NCBI GenBank assembly: GCA_964498525.1
Contig: CAZCGU010000002.1
Coordinates: 1 to 64,000, forward strand
DNA: 64,000 nucleotides
Direction of reading: 5' to 3'
Source of the DNA: DTU098 sp964498525
Lineage (GTDB): Bacteria > Bacillota > Desulfotomaculia > Desulfotomaculales > Pelotomaculaceae
The notes under the pieces were generated by a model, which saw only the letters and a program-made list of their open reading frames with translations, did no database searches and was not told where the DNA came from. How positions within the stretch are numbered: the stretch's first letter is position 1; each line of letters starts with the position of its first letter. Position numbers and translations under genes: made by a program. Below, piece after piece: positions 16,122-25,136 of this stretch.

Positions 16122-16352
16122 TTAATTCTTAACAAAAACTACATTAATGGCTTTTACTAAAGCGTTTACTTTGTCGCCTTTTGAGAATTTCGCTTCTTCC
16201 AGACTGTCTCTCGTCATCACGGACGTGAGTCGGATTGTGTTATCCGTTCACCCACCAACTCACATGGTCAACTGAGCCATAACATTATCTCTTTTGATTT
16301 CCTCAATCTCGCCATAAATATTGTTCCGTACGCCGGCTTCCAAAAGATTCAC
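16122..16352 (-). pseudogene. Mop/TOBE molybdate-binding protein remnant
   Basis: In one frame this reads NLLEAGVRNNIYGEIEEIKR, then DNVMAQLTM, a TGA, a short stretch, a second TGA, then NTIRLTSVMTRDSLEEAKF and KGDKVNALVKAINVVFVKN. This matches a single TOBE/Mop domain (molbindin type) over most of its length. Two in-frame TGA codons interrupt the strand in between and the usual N-terminal MxxSARN is lost. It begins 38 bp after the recombinase remnant, so the host chromosome may start here. Confidence 0.6.
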
Positions 16353-16619
16353 CTCCCAAGAACATTAGATTAGAAGTTTGTGCTTCGGTTCTTATATAGA
16401 TTAACAAGGATAAGCCATGATGATCAACACCCTTTAAAAATTGGTAGTTGGATCCTTGATAATCCAGTAATAACTTTCCTTCTTTCGGCTTCAATTATGC
16501 ATAAAACTAATTAATTTGAACATACAAATTGTTTATTTAAAGAGTCTTTAGGAGTTGGGACAGGAATACCGCGTAAGCGTCAAACGCCACGTCACCTACC
16601 GGTCAATACCTTGGTTATG
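16353..16619. other. No gene recognised
   Basis: This AT-rich stretch lies between the Mop remnant and the next open frame. I see no credible coding region or clear regulatory signal in it. Confidence 0.4.
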
Positions 16620-17021
16620 CTAACATATAAAAAAAGCGCCCGGGAATGGATGCAGGGGGTAATGGTAATTGGTCCCCTTAGAAAAATCCATCACGCAGGG
16701 CTGTCTTAAATATGTTAACTGTTTTTTAAACAACTTTCTGTATCGGTCATCTGACAGGCCCACCGCCTTGTCAAAACCATCCTCAGCCAGGTAAAAGTTA
16801 AAGCATTCGGCCAGATCGGGATTTTCACGTTCCATTTTTGCGTAATGCCTTATCAGCAGCTGGCGTATTGGTACCAGCCGGTCAAAAAGAAGGCAAAATC
16901 GTTTTGGGGTTGGTTTATTGATAAATCTAAAAATACTACAAAACCGGGCAAATTGGACGGCAGCATCGCCTGTTCTACGGATGCCTATGTCAAACCGCAT
17001 GTAACATGTAACATGTAACAT
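16620..17021 (-). CDS. Unrecognised ORF, possibly a degenerate gene
   Basis: This is an open frame of 133 codons. Its start lies inside a CATGTAA tandem repeat and no ribosome site is evident. The middle (RLVPIRQLLIRHYAKMEREN, then PDLAECFNFYLAEDGFDKAV) has protein-like composition and could be the surviving part of an older gene, but I cannot name a family. Low confidence that it is expressed. Confidence 0.3.
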   Translation of the reverse strand: MLHVTCYMRFDIGIRRTGDAAVQFARFCSIFRFINKPTPKRFCLLFDRLVPIRQLLIRHYAKMERENPDLAECFNFYLAEDGFDKAVGLSDDRYRKLFKKQLTYLRQPCVMDFSKGTNYHYPLHPFPGAFFIC

Positions 17022-17032
17022 GTAAGATGTAA
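16998..17032. repeat. Heptanucleotide tandem repeat (CATGTAA)
   Basis: Four perfect CATGTAA units are followed by one GATGTAA unit. It lies just past the 3' end of the ABC ATPase gene. Such a repeat can change length by slippage, but no gene is evidently controlled by it. Confidence 0.8.
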
Positions 17033-17044
17033 GACATTTTTCGT

Positions 17045-17815
17045 TTACTTTGCCTTAGCAACTTCTTCTTCCAACATTAATAGTATTTGTGAAGACAGTT
17101 GTCCATAAATAGGATTAGCTCGGTCCCGGGGTCTTGACATGTTTACATTTATGACTTCTTTAACTCCGCCGGGGCGGGAAGACATCACGATAACGGTATC
17201 GGCCAGATAAATGGCCTCATCAACGCTATGAGTAACAAAAACAATGGTTTTCATGTTTTCTCCCCAAATGGTAAGAAGCTCCTTTTGCATCAATATTCTG
17301 GTGTGAGCATCAAGAGCGCCGAAGGGCTCGTCCATTAAAAGAACCTGTGGGTTATTAGCTAATGCCCGGGCAATGGCCACTCGTTGCTGCATACCCCCGG
17401 ATAATTCGAATGGGTAAGCCCTGGCATAATCCTCAAGACCGACCATTTTGAGATAGCTAACAGCTACTTCCATCCTTTTTTGTTTGGATTGTTTGGCGAA
17501 CTCAAGACCAAGGGCGACATTATTAATAACCGTTTGCCAGGGCAGCAGGGAGTATTCTTGAAATACCATGCCAATATCCCTGGAGGGTTTGCAAATAGCC
17601 TGACCCTGATAAGAAACAAACCCTGAGCTGGCACTGTCAAGACCGGCGATAATCCTCAGCAAGGTAGATTTGCCACAGCCGGACGGCCCTACGATACAAA
17701 CGAAATTATTGACATTGATATCAAAGTTAAAATTCTCAATAGCTTTGATTTCATTGCCCTGTTCGGTATGATAAATTTTATTTAGTTGATTAATAGTAAT
17801 TATTGGCTCCGGCAT
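17045..17815 (-). CDS. NitT/TauT-type ABC transporter ATPase
   Basis: This 256-residue ATPase of the SsuB/TauB class has Walker A GPSGCGKST, signature LSGGMQQR, Walker B VLLMDEP and the H-loop VTHSVDEA. It powers import through the adjacent permease. I prefer ATG 17815 to the GTG nine bases upstream, because the AGGTAGGTG site is then well spaced. It is the last gene of a binding protein-permease-ATPase operon. Related systems take up sulfonates, nitrate, cyanate or thiamine precursors. The substrate cannot be read from the sequence. Confidence 0.92.
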   Translation of the reverse strand: MPEPIITINQLNKIYHTEQGNEIKAIENFNFDINVNNFVCIVGPSGCGKSTLLRIIAGLDSASSGFVSYQGQAICKPSRDIGMVFQEYSLLPWQTVINNVALGLEFAKQSKQKRMEVAVSYLKMVGLEDYARAYPFELSGGMQQRVAIARALANNPQVLLMDEPFGALDAHTRILMQKELLTIWGENMKTIVFVTHSVDEAIYLADTVIVMSSRPGGVKEVINVNMSRPRDRANPIYGQLSSQILLMLEEEVAKAK

Positions 17816-17824
17816 TAATAACAC

Positions 17825-18661
17825 CTACCTCATTAAACGCTGCCATTTAAACTTCCTTTCCTCAAAAACCTTAAAAAGCATATCCATGAGCGCCCCTACC
17901 ACAGCAATACTGATCATACCCGCAATAACAACGTCTGTCCTGGCAATGGTATAGGCATGGGTTATCATATAGCCCACACCGGATAAACTACCGGGTAACA
18001 TCTCAGCCGATACCAGGCACATCCAGGCTACCCCCAACCCAATTCTCATCCCGTTAACAATTGATGGCTTGGCCGCAGGGATTAAAATCTTGAAAAAAAC
18101 ATCAGACCCACTGGCGCCGAGTACTCGTGCCGAGTCAATTAATGTCTTCTTAACGGTCTTTACGCCATAAATGGCACTGGTAAGCACCGGGTAAAAGGCG
18201 CCAATAAATATAATAAAAACCATTGAAAATTTTAAGTTATTGAGATAAATATAAAGTGTTCCTCTTTCTACTCCCGCTAATGTCGCAAAACTGCTAATAC
18301 CAAACCAGGCTAAAACCAGGGGCACCCAGGCCAGTGGCGGTATCGGCCTGAACAAACCCACAAAGGCATTAAACAACTGAAACATTTTTGCATAATAACC
18401 CATCAGTATACCCAAAGGTATAGCCAGCAAGACGGCTAATAAATACCCGGCCAGCACACGCAGCAGGCTGATAAATATGTTATTGGCCAATGAGCCCATA
18501 CTAATTAAGTTATCCAGAGGATGGCTCAGTAATTGCAGCACCATTGCTGGTGATGGCAGAATGACGGTATTATTGACAGATTTAGCTAAATGGGACCAGG
18601 TGATTAGAAATAATAAAGGTAAAATAAGCATCATGCATATATTGGCAATCTTCTTACTCAT
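17825..18661 (-). CDS. NitT/TauT-type ABC transporter permease
   Basis: This 278-residue protein has about six transmembrane helices and the BPD_transp_1 cytosolic loop (LIDSARVLGASGSDVFFKIL and PAAKPSIVNGMRIGLGVAW), where the ATPase docks. It resembles SsuC/TauC. The gene lies between the lipoprotein and ATPase genes on the same strand and is certainly part of one transporter. A gap of about 90 bp separates it from the binding-protein gene. Confidence 0.92.
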   Translation of the reverse strand: MSKKIANICMMLILPLLFLITWSHLAKSVNNTVILPSPAMVLQLLSHPLDNLISMGSLANNIFISLLRVLAGYLLAVLLAIPLGILMGYYAKMFQLFNAFVGLFRPIPPLAWVPLVLAWFGISSFATLAGVERGTLYIYLNNLKFSMVFIIFIGAFYPVLTSAIYGVKTVKKTLIDSARVLGASGSDVFFKILIPAAKPSIVNGMRIGLGVAWMCLVSAEMLPGSLSGVGYMITHAYTIARTDVVIAGMISIAVVGALMDMLFKVFEERKFKWQRLMR

Positions 18662-18748
18662 TTATCTCTCCCGGGATTTATAAGCAGAGGTTCCCCATAG
18701 TTTAAGCACAGGGAACCTTTACTTATATTTATTAGCGTTCAAGTAAAC

Positions 18749-19855
18749 TTAGTTAAAAAGTAACTTTTTAACGTCGTCATTCAGCGTTTTGTCTTTTAGA
18801 TCGCCATCAAACTTATTCATATCATTTAAGATGTCAATGTAAACACCAACCCCGGACATCCATTCCGCCGATAGTTCTGTATTGTATACCAATGTGGAGG
18901 CTTTTGCCGCCTCAATGGGAATACCTATCCAACTAGCAGTAATATCGCCTGCTTCATCTCTATGCTGATTACACCATACGGAAGCATTGGTCATTACTTC
19001 CAAAATTGCCTCAGTAACCTGGGAATTGTGGTCGATGAAGTCTTGGCGAGCTCCCACTACACAGCAGGGGAAGTCGTGCCATTCCCCTTCAGGCGGCAGA
19101 TCCCTGAGTTCAAGAGCTAGTTTACCAAGACCCTGTGTAATAGCAACTTCAGGGTAGGGGGCTGGTCCAACCCACCCATCAACTTGCTTACTGGTCAGAG
19201 CCGAATTCAGATTAGAAGTTTCTTTAAGATCAACCAGCAATACCTCTGCGTTCATATCGGTGGGGTCATGAGTAGCACTGATTCCGGCCTTGTGCAAAGC
19301 GCCTTCAAAGACAATTTTAGGTCCGCTGGTGGGAGAGTGGTAGCCGATTTTAACCGGCTGGTCAGTTTTCTCTACATAGGCGGCAAAGGAATTCCAGTCA
19401 TTGATATTGCTATCTACCGGCACAACCAGACCCATGCCTTCAGTCTGAATCGGGCACAGTATTTTAATAGGAACATTTTGGTCTACACCCTGTATAAACG
19501 CAGTGACAGATCCCAAAGCAACGTCCAGATTGCCCTGGGCAAAGAGGGTTGTGGTTTCAGAACCACTTTTTGTCACCACCAGATTAATATCAGCCAACTT
19601 TTTGCCATCCGACATCAGTTCATATTTTTCTCTTGGCACTACCTCGTTCAGGTAGGCGCCCATATCCTTGAAAGCTTCACCTTTAGCAGCAGCAACTAAT
19701 AAAGGTGTTTGGTGGTTGGTAAAGATGTACCCTAAATTAACCGCCGGTATTTTTTCTGCACTTTGTTTATTGCCCTGTTGATTTAGGCCGCAGCCCGCCA
19801 GAGTAAAGGTTAGCATGAAAAACAGCAGGCCAAAGAGCATAGTAAACCGTTTCAT
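18749..19855 (-). CDS. ABC transporter substrate-binding lipoprotein (NMT1/SsuA-like)
   Basis: This 368-residue lipoprotein has the signal MKRFTMLFGLLFFMLTFTLA ending in the lipobox LAGC. The mature part resembles the NMT1/SsuA type II binding fold (VNLGYIFTNHQTPLLVAAAK, DVALGSVTAF, DGWVGPAPYPEVAI). The ATG is chosen for the GGAAG seven bases upstream. As the first gene it delivers substrate to the permease/ATPase pair. Nearby double-cubane and molybdenum genes do not define its ligand. Confidence 0.88.
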   Translation of the reverse strand: MKRFTMLFGLLFFMLTFTLAGCGLNQQGNKQSAEKIPAVNLGYIFTNHQTPLLVAAAKGEAFKDMGAYLNEVVPREKYELMSDGKKLADINLVVTKSGSETTTLFAQGNLDVALGSVTAFIQGVDQNVPIKILCPIQTEGMGLVVPVDSNINDWNSFAAYVEKTDQPVKIGYHSPTSGPKIVFEGALHKAGISATHDPTDMNAEVLLVDLKETSNLNSALTSKQVDGWVGPAPYPEVAITQGLGKLALELRDLPPEGEWHDFPCCVVGARQDFIDHNSQVTEAILEVMTNASVWCNQHRDEAGDITASWIGIPIEAAKASTLVYNTELSAEWMSGVGVYIDILNDMNKFDGDLKDKTLNDDVKKLLFN

Positions 19856-20240
19856 AATATAACTTCCTTCCATGTAATTAATTTAGATTCTTTAAGAGCC
19901 AAAACAGCAGAGAAGATAGGTAAACACTCCGGGCATTGGTCGGACACAGTTATTCGCTTGATTCACGGCAGTCACTATGCAACCGAAGTGGGATTGTTGG
20001 AAAAGTCACGTTAAACTCCAATCAGTGACATGGCGAGTTCACTATTCTATCCCAATTTGCGCAGGCTGGCGGTAAAATACGTGTCTACGCTTTAAGGCGG
20101 AATTGGTGGCTTCAATGCCTGCCCTCATGCCGCAATTCTTTTGTGATTGCTTTAAAGCCAGCCAGGTATATATGGCCCGGCTGACTGCCTTGGCAGTATT
20201 GGCTGAGCAGTCCGGGTTAGTCCGTCAAAAACACCCTTTT
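19856..20240. other. Intergenic region without recognised gene
   Basis: This region contains the upstream sequence of the NMT1-type operon and the end of the phosphate transporter operon. I see a few GC-rich inverted segments (for example GCCAGCCAGG...CCCGGCTG near 20157-20185), but no clear gene or riboswitch. Confidence 0.5.
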
Positions 20241-20987
20241 CTACCAGGTTAAGCCGGCAATGAAATCAGCGGTTTCCTGCCTTAATGGTTTAGAAAAAAG
20301 CTGTTCGGTTGGTCCGCATTCCACTACCTGGCCGGTCATCATCAGTGCCGTATGGTGAGCTACCCTTTTAGCCTGAAATAAGTTATGTGTTACCAGTACA
20401 ATGGCCAGCGAACCCGATAATTCAGCAAGGAGCCGCTCGATTAGCATTGTTGAGGCAGGATCCAGACTGGAACATGGCTCATCAAGCAGTAAGATCTCCG
20501 GTTCTGCAGCCAGTGCCCTGGCAATGGCCAGTCTCTGTTTTTGCCCGCCGGAAAGTTCACCGGCGGGCTGCTCCAAGTTTTCCTTTACTTCCTCCCAGAG
20601 ACCGGCATTTTTCAAGCTGCGTTCACATATGTCACTCAACTTCCGCTTATTCTTTTCACCAAAATACCGTGGCCCGAAAAGAACATTTTCCCTCACGCTC
20701 AAGGGCAGGGCTACAGGAGTTTGGAATACCATGCCAACCCTGCGGCGAATTGAGGCCGCATCGTTATTTTGATAAATATCCTCACCATTGAGCAAAATTG
20801 TACCGCTGCTGTTAAAACCATTATCCAACTCAGCCGTCCTGTTAATACTTTTTAAGAGCGTTGTTTTACCACAACCAGACGGGCCAATAACGGCAAGGAT
20901 TCCATGTCCGTTGAACTCCAAGTCGATATTCTGCAGGACAAGGTTTGTTTCAAAAAAAACACTCCAGTTTTTAACCTGAAACGACAT
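20241..20987 (-). CDS. pstB: Phosphate-type ABC transporter ATPase
   Basis: This 248-residue PstB-like ATPase has Walker A GPSGCGKTT, signature LSGGQKQR, Walker B LLLDEP and the H-loop VTHNLFQA. A PstB-style LLKSINRTAELD follows Walker A. It is the last gene of an operon with two permeases and a phosphate-binding lipoprotein, which favours phosphate over tungstate transport (the tungstate system has a single permease). It is slightly shorter than many PstB proteins. No phoU is adjacent. Confidence 0.88.
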   Translation of the reverse strand: MSFQVKNWSVFFETNLVLQNIDLEFNGHGILAVIGPSGCGKTTLLKSINRTAELDNGFNSSGTILLNGEDIYQNNDAASIRRRVGMVFQTPVALPLSVRENVLFGPRYFGEKNKRKLSDICERSLKNAGLWEEVKENLEQPAGELSGGQKQRLAIARALAAEPEILLLDEPCSSLDPASTMLIERLLAELSGSLAIVLVTHNLFQAKRVAHHTALMMTGQVVECGPTEQLFSKPLRQETADFIAGLTW

Positions 20988-20988
20988 A

Positions 20989-21834
20989 TCAGTAGCCTCC
21001 TTTTCTATGCCGTCCCTTAAGCAATAAAGCGGTTATGTTTAAAAGCAGGAGCAACAGCACCAGCAATAGAGCTGTTCCATAGGCTTTCTCCATTGAAATA
21101 TGCTGACTGAATAAGATATACAAATGGTAAGGCAAAGCCATAACAGGGTCCGTTAAGCCTCCGTTCATCCCGGCGGAAATAACGGCCGCGGTGACCATGA
21201 TCGGGGCCGTGGCACCGGCAGCGTAGCCCATTGCTAATAAAATACCGCTTAAGATGCCCGGCGCCGACTGAGGTATAATGACCCGATGCAGCATGTACCA
21301 GCGAGAAACACCCAGCGCGGCGCCAGCCAGACGGTACTGCTCATTTACAGCCAGCAGCGCATCCCTGGCTGTAAGTACGATGACCGGGAAAATCATGATC
21401 CCCAAAGACAGGCCGCCGGCCAACAAGGAAATCCCAAAACCCAAATAGACCACAAAAAAGGCATAGCCAAAAAGTCCGGTAACGATCGAGGGAAGCCCGG
21501 CCATACACTGAATGGTTATATTGATAAGGAATTTTAATTTGGAAGAATCTCCGTATTCGGACAGGTAAGTTGCTGTGATCAAGCCGGGCGCAGCGGCCGC
21601 AAGCACAGCTATCGAGACAAGCAAGAGAGTGCCTCTGATAGCTGGTAAAACTCCTCCACTGGTACCAAGGGGCAAACCCTTGGGAGCAGTGGATAAAAAT
21701 TCAAGTGTTAATGAAGAGCCGCCACGCAGAAAAAGGTAACCAATAATTCCGGTTAAGACCAGCAGGATGACCAAGCCGGCGCTCCAGAATATTGCCAGTA
21801 ATAACCTGTTCGAAAAACTGCGTGAAATCAACAT
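20989..21834 (-). CDS. pstA: Phosphate ABC transporter permease PstA
   Basis: This 281-residue membrane protein has six predicted helices. PstA features include IQCMAGLPSIVTGLFGYAFF, the loop REQ-like AVNEQYRLAGAALGVSRWYM and an ATPase-contact EAA-type region. Its start overlaps the end of pstC, showing one operon. It forms the channel with PstC. Confidence 0.9.
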   Translation of the reverse strand: MLISRSFSNRLLLAIFWSAGLVILLVLTGIIGYLFLRGGSSLTLEFLSTAPKGLPLGTSGGVLPAIRGTLLLVSIAVLAAAAPGLITATYLSEYGDSSKLKFLINITIQCMAGLPSIVTGLFGYAFFVVYLGFGISLLAGGLSLGIMIFPVIVLTARDALLAVNEQYRLAGAALGVSRWYMLHRVIIPQSAPGILSGILLAMGYAAGATAPIMVTAAVISAGMNGGLTDPVMALPYHLYILFSQHISMEKAYGTALLLVLLLLLLNITALLLKGRHRKGGY

Positions 21835-22724
21835 TTTTTCACTACCCTGCCAGAATCTTTTCTAATTATCGCTAAAGTCAGGTTAATTATAAAAAGAATC
21901 ATGAGCAAAATAAGTCCGGCGGCGAATAAAGCCTGGTAATGCGTGCTGCCGGCCTCCGAGGTGCCCAGTTCCAGGGCAATCAGGGCGGATAAAGGTTCCC
22001 CTTTGCTAAACCATGATGCCGGCAAATGCAAGGTGTTTCCCGCCAGCATTAAAACCGCCATTGTTTCCCCAGCTGCCCGGCCGAAACCCAGGATCAGGGC
22101 TCCCAGCAGGCCTTTTTTAGCTAAAGGCAGCAGTACCCTGAGCGCCACATATGGCCTGGAGGCGCCGAGCGCCAGAGCCGCCTGCCTGTATTCTGCAGGA
22201 ACGGAACGAATTGCGACCTCGGAGGTGGTTACAATATACGGTAAAACCATCACTGTCAGGACCAGTGAAGCGCAAAACAGCGATTCGCCGCTAGCCACAT
22301 GAAAAGAAACTTCAAACCACTTTACTAAAACCGTTGCTCCGACAAAACCATACACTACCGAGGGAATGCCGGTGAGGATGTTCAAGACCGGCCTGATAAC
22401 CCCGGCCAGCCAGGCGGGAGCAAACTCCGCCAGAAAAACCGCCCCGCTAAATCCCAGGGGCACAGCAATAAACATCGCCCCAAGGGCTACCCAGAGTGTG
22501 CTTAGAATCATCGTCCCCAGGCCCACCTGGGGGGGGCGGGCGAGAGGATTCCAATCAGTCCCGGTAACTATTTTTAATCCATAGGAAGACCATACCGGCC
22601 AGCTTTCCCTGGCGATAAAAACAACAATCGCCAGCAGCAAGATGGTGGCGCAGACGGACACAATCTTGCTGGTAAGCCTTACAATAGTATCTGCCATTGG
22701 CTTACAGCTTTTTATACTTCGCAT
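21828..22724 (-). CDS. pstC: Phosphate ABC transporter permease PstC
   Basis: This 298-residue permease has PstC features: GFSGAVFLAEFAPAWLAGVI, LTGIPSVVYGFVGATVLVKW, the cytosolic loop VPAEYRQAALALGASRPYVA and GRAAGETMAVLMLAGN. It is separated from pstS by a strong hairpin, a layout that often lowers expression of membrane parts relative to the binding protein. Confidence 0.9.
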   Translation of the reverse strand: MRSIKSCKPMADTIVRLTSKIVSVCATILLLAIVVFIARESWPVWSSYGLKIVTGTDWNPLARPPQVGLGTMILSTLWVALGAMFIAVPLGFSGAVFLAEFAPAWLAGVIRPVLNILTGIPSVVYGFVGATVLVKWFEVSFHVASGESLFCASLVLTVMVLPYIVTTSEVAIRSVPAEYRQAALALGASRPYVALRVLLPLAKKGLLGALILGFGRAAGETMAVLMLAGNTLHLPASWFSKGEPLSALIALELGTSEAGSTHYQALFAAGLILLMILFIINLTLAIIRKDSGRVVKKC

Positions 22725-22737
22725 AACACCAACCCAT

Positions 22738-22782
22738 AAAATACCTGTGGGTAGTTGCTACTTGACTACCCACAGGTATTTT
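22738..22782. terminator. Attenuating hairpin between pstS and pstC
   Basis: Perfect 18-bp arms (AAAATACCTGTGGGTAGT and its complement) flank a 9-base loop, giving a U-tract in both directions. On the minus strand it lies between pstS and pstC and can act as a partial terminator or as an mRNA-stabilising structure that raises PstS over the permeases. Confidence 0.75.
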
Positions 22783-22810
22783 GATCATTTGTTGCGGCGC
22801 CGGTAAGATG

Positions 22811-23713
22811 TTAATTAGCGGCAGGGATGAACCCCATCTCTTCCACTACCTGGCGCCCTTTCTCGGACATCAGATAGTCTATAAAAATCTTCAGCTGCCT
22901 GCTGGGTTCATCCTTTGTGAATATTAACAGTGGGCGGGCGATCTTGTATTCTCCGCTGCTTATGTTTTCCGATATCGGAGCAATACCCTCTACACTAAGC
23001 ACGCTAATGCCGCCTTCGTTCTGTGCTACCATCCCGGTTGACACATAACCGATCGCGTCCGCATTTTCCATTACTTTAGCGGCAAGGGCTCCCATTGAAG
23101 GAATTTGGAGGGCCTCCTTGGCGATAGGCGTTCCCTTCATTATCAACTCGTCAAATACCTGGCTGGCTCCACCGCCCAAGTCTCTGACAGCGACAATAAT
23201 AGGGCGCTCCGGCAGCTTCTCATCAAGTTGCTTCCACGTGCTTATTTCACCGGCAAAAATTTTTTTGACTTCTTCCGTTGTGATGTCAGGCTTAACCTGA
23301 AGCACCGGGTTTTTGGGGTTAACAGCTATGGTCAGGGCATCTGTACCTAACTTGTAAATTTTACCATCAGGCATTTTTTCTTTCTCAGTATCTTTTATAT
23401 CCCGCGCGGTCAAACCGATATCCACGGTACCTTCGGTAACCGCCTTAACACCGAAACCAGAACCTCCGGTTGATACAAAAATAACAATTTGCTCCTCCGG
23501 CAAGCCAGGGTCAACATTGTTCCAGGTTTTATACTTTTCCGTAAAATCGTCGGCACATTTGGCAACAGTAGGCGCCAGGGTGCTGGAACCTCCTATTTTA
23601 ATCGATTGTTCTTTAGCCGCGGCATTATCAGCAGTGTTTGCTTGCTGCCCACAGCCTGACACTAACATGAATGATAGAAACAAAAAAAAGACTGTTGCGT
23701 ACTTGCTTATCAT
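22811..23713 (-). CDS. pstS: Phosphate-binding lipoprotein PstS-like
   Basis: This 300-residue lipoprotein has a signal sequence ending in LVSGCGQQ. The mature start KIGGSSTLAPTVAKCADDF and the segment STGGSGFGVKAV carry the Ser/Gly-rich phosphate-binding loops of PstS-like proteins. AITVNP-like TIAVNPKNPVL and SEKGRQVVEEMGFIPAA at the end are family signatures. First gene of the pst operon. Confidence 0.88.
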   Translation of the reverse strand: MISKYATVFFLFLSFMLVSGCGQQANTADNAAAKEQSIKIGGSSTLAPTVAKCADDFTEKYKTWNNVDPGLPEEQIVIFVSTGGSGFGVKAVTEGTVDIGLTARDIKDTEKEKMPDGKIYKLGTDALTIAVNPKNPVLQVKPDITTEEVKKIFAGEISTWKQLDEKLPERPIIVAVRDLGGGASQVFDELIMKGTPIAKEALQIPSMGALAAKVMENADAIGYVSTGMVAQNEGGISVLSVEGIAPISENISSGEYKIARPLLIFTKDEPSRQLKIFIDYLMSEKGRQVVEEMGFIPAAN

Positions 23714-23858
23714 TTTATTTGCGGTACCTCCCCTGAATTATTCTCTTCCTTTTACAATAAATACTTAGGATGGATGTAATTGGATTACTATACACCTCCG
23801 GTACGTATATGGCAGCTAAATGTATATCCACCCGGCCAATTCTTTTAGATGGCCTCGC

Positions 23859-25136
23859 TTATCTGTTTCCCAGCATTTCCAGGAAAGCTTCAACCCTGGT
23901 CTTAATTTGTGCTGTATCTTCCTGCCCGTAATCTGTTTCCAGGTTTAAAAGGGGGATATTGTGCTCTTTGAGCGCCTTGGTCACCCGGTAGGCCTCCACC
24001 AGGTAGGGGTCGCAGAAAGCCAGGGTGCAGTTGATCACCCCGTCCGCCTTCATTTCTTCGGCCAGACTAACTATTCTTTCCATCCTCCCGTCATTGGGTG
24101 TAAAGCAGGCGCAGTTGATGTCCAGATAGCGACTGGCAATAGCTTCTACCATTTGCTCCAAGGTTGCCCCTTCTTCCGACACCAGATTCTCAAAATAGCG
24201 GAGTCCCGTGCACATTTCTTCGCCTACAATAACCGCGCCGCTGGTTTCAATAACATGGGGCGCCTTCCAGTTCGGCAAAGCCATCGGAGTGCCTGACAGG
24301 ATCAGGCGCGGCGCACCGGCTGCAGCAACGCCTTTTCCTTCCTTTACCCGGACTTCAAGCTCGTCGCAAAGGGCGTTGACCTGGGCGGTAAACCGGGGCA
24401 CATCGTCATACATGGAGATTTGTTCAATCAAAAGGCAGTCTTTGCCGCTGATCGGGGCGGGGTCGTGCCGGCGCAGTTCATTTAAACGTAAGAGCGCCCT
24501 GCGTTTGGTGTTGGTGTCCTTTATCGCCTGACGCAATGACTCTTTTGTAACCTTATTACCGGTGTATTTTTCTACCGTGGCCAAAAAATCCCGCACCTCG
24601 CTCAGCCACAGGACTTTGTCTTTTTCGCGCTTCATCTGGGGTGTCTCCATCACATGCACCGGCACAAAGTCGTTTAATATTTCAAAGGCTTTCTTTTTAC
24701 CATCACAAGTTGTTTCTCCCACGACCATATCGCAGGACTCAAAATACGGGCAGACCTTTCCCAGTTTGAACCCCATGAAGGATTTAATCAGCGGGCAGAT
24801 ATTTCTTGGTAACACCTTTTCCGCCTGAGCTGTGCCTATCTCCACCCCTGAACACAAGCCGACCTGAATCCCGCCGGCAGCGCGCACAATTTCTTCCGGG
24901 ACGTAAACACAAAAAGCGCCGATGACCTTGCCGCCCGCAGCCTTATGGTCCTGCAGCTCCTGAATGCGCTGGCCGTGCACCTCACTGACCACAAAATCAA
25001 AATACTCCATGCTCTCCGGCCTGTTTTCCTGGCTCATGTAAACACTGCCGTAGTAAGTCGGCAGTACGTCCATCAGCTGGTCGTGTGATTCCAGGTCGAT
25101 TCCAAGGGATTCCCACATTTTACGATGATCAACCAT
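23859..25136 (-). CDS. Double-cubane cluster protein (HgdB/DCCP family reductase)
   Basis: This 425-residue protein is of the 2-hydroxyacyl-CoA dehydratase/BcrC superfamily. Cysteine-bearing segments include GAFCVYVPEEIVRAAG, LPRNICPLIK, CPYFESCDMVVGETTCDGKK, NCACFTPNDGR and NCTLAFCDPY. It has no acyl-CoA dehydratase partner subunit beside it, only a divergent ATPase activator, which is the arrangement of double-cubane-cluster proteins that hold an [8Fe-9S] cluster and reduce small molecules at low potential. The natural substrate of that family is unknown. AAGGAGA precedes the ATG. The alternative is a single-subunit dehydratase. Confidence 0.82.
   Translation of the reverse strand: MVDHRKMWESLGIDLESHDQLMDVLPTYYGSVYMSQENRPESMEYFDFVVSEVHGQRIQELQDHKAAGGKVIGAFCVYVPEEIVRAAGGIQVGLCSGVEIGTAQAEKVLPRNICPLIKSFMGFKLGKVCPYFESCDMVVGETTCDGKKKAFEILNDFVPVHVMETPQMKREKDKVLWLSEVRDFLATVEKYTGNKVTKESLRQAIKDTNTKRRALLRLNELRRHDPAPISGKDCLLIEQISMYDDVPRFTAQVNALCDELEVRVKEGKGVAAAGAPRLILSGTPMALPNWKAPHVIETSGAVIVGEEMCTGLRYFENLVSEEGATLEQMVEAIASRYLDINCACFTPNDGRMERIVSLAEEMKADGVINCTLAFCDPYLVEAYRVTKALKEHNIPLLNLETDYGQEDTAQIKTRVEAFLEMLGNR

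Noticed and set aside
16122..16352. TGA read as an amino acid in the Mop-like gene
   Set aside because: TGA ends many other genes in the window normally; decay is the simpler view.
20241..23713. Tungstate rather than phosphate transport
   Set aside because: Two separate permeases and a PstS-type binding protein with STGGSG fit the phosphate class.
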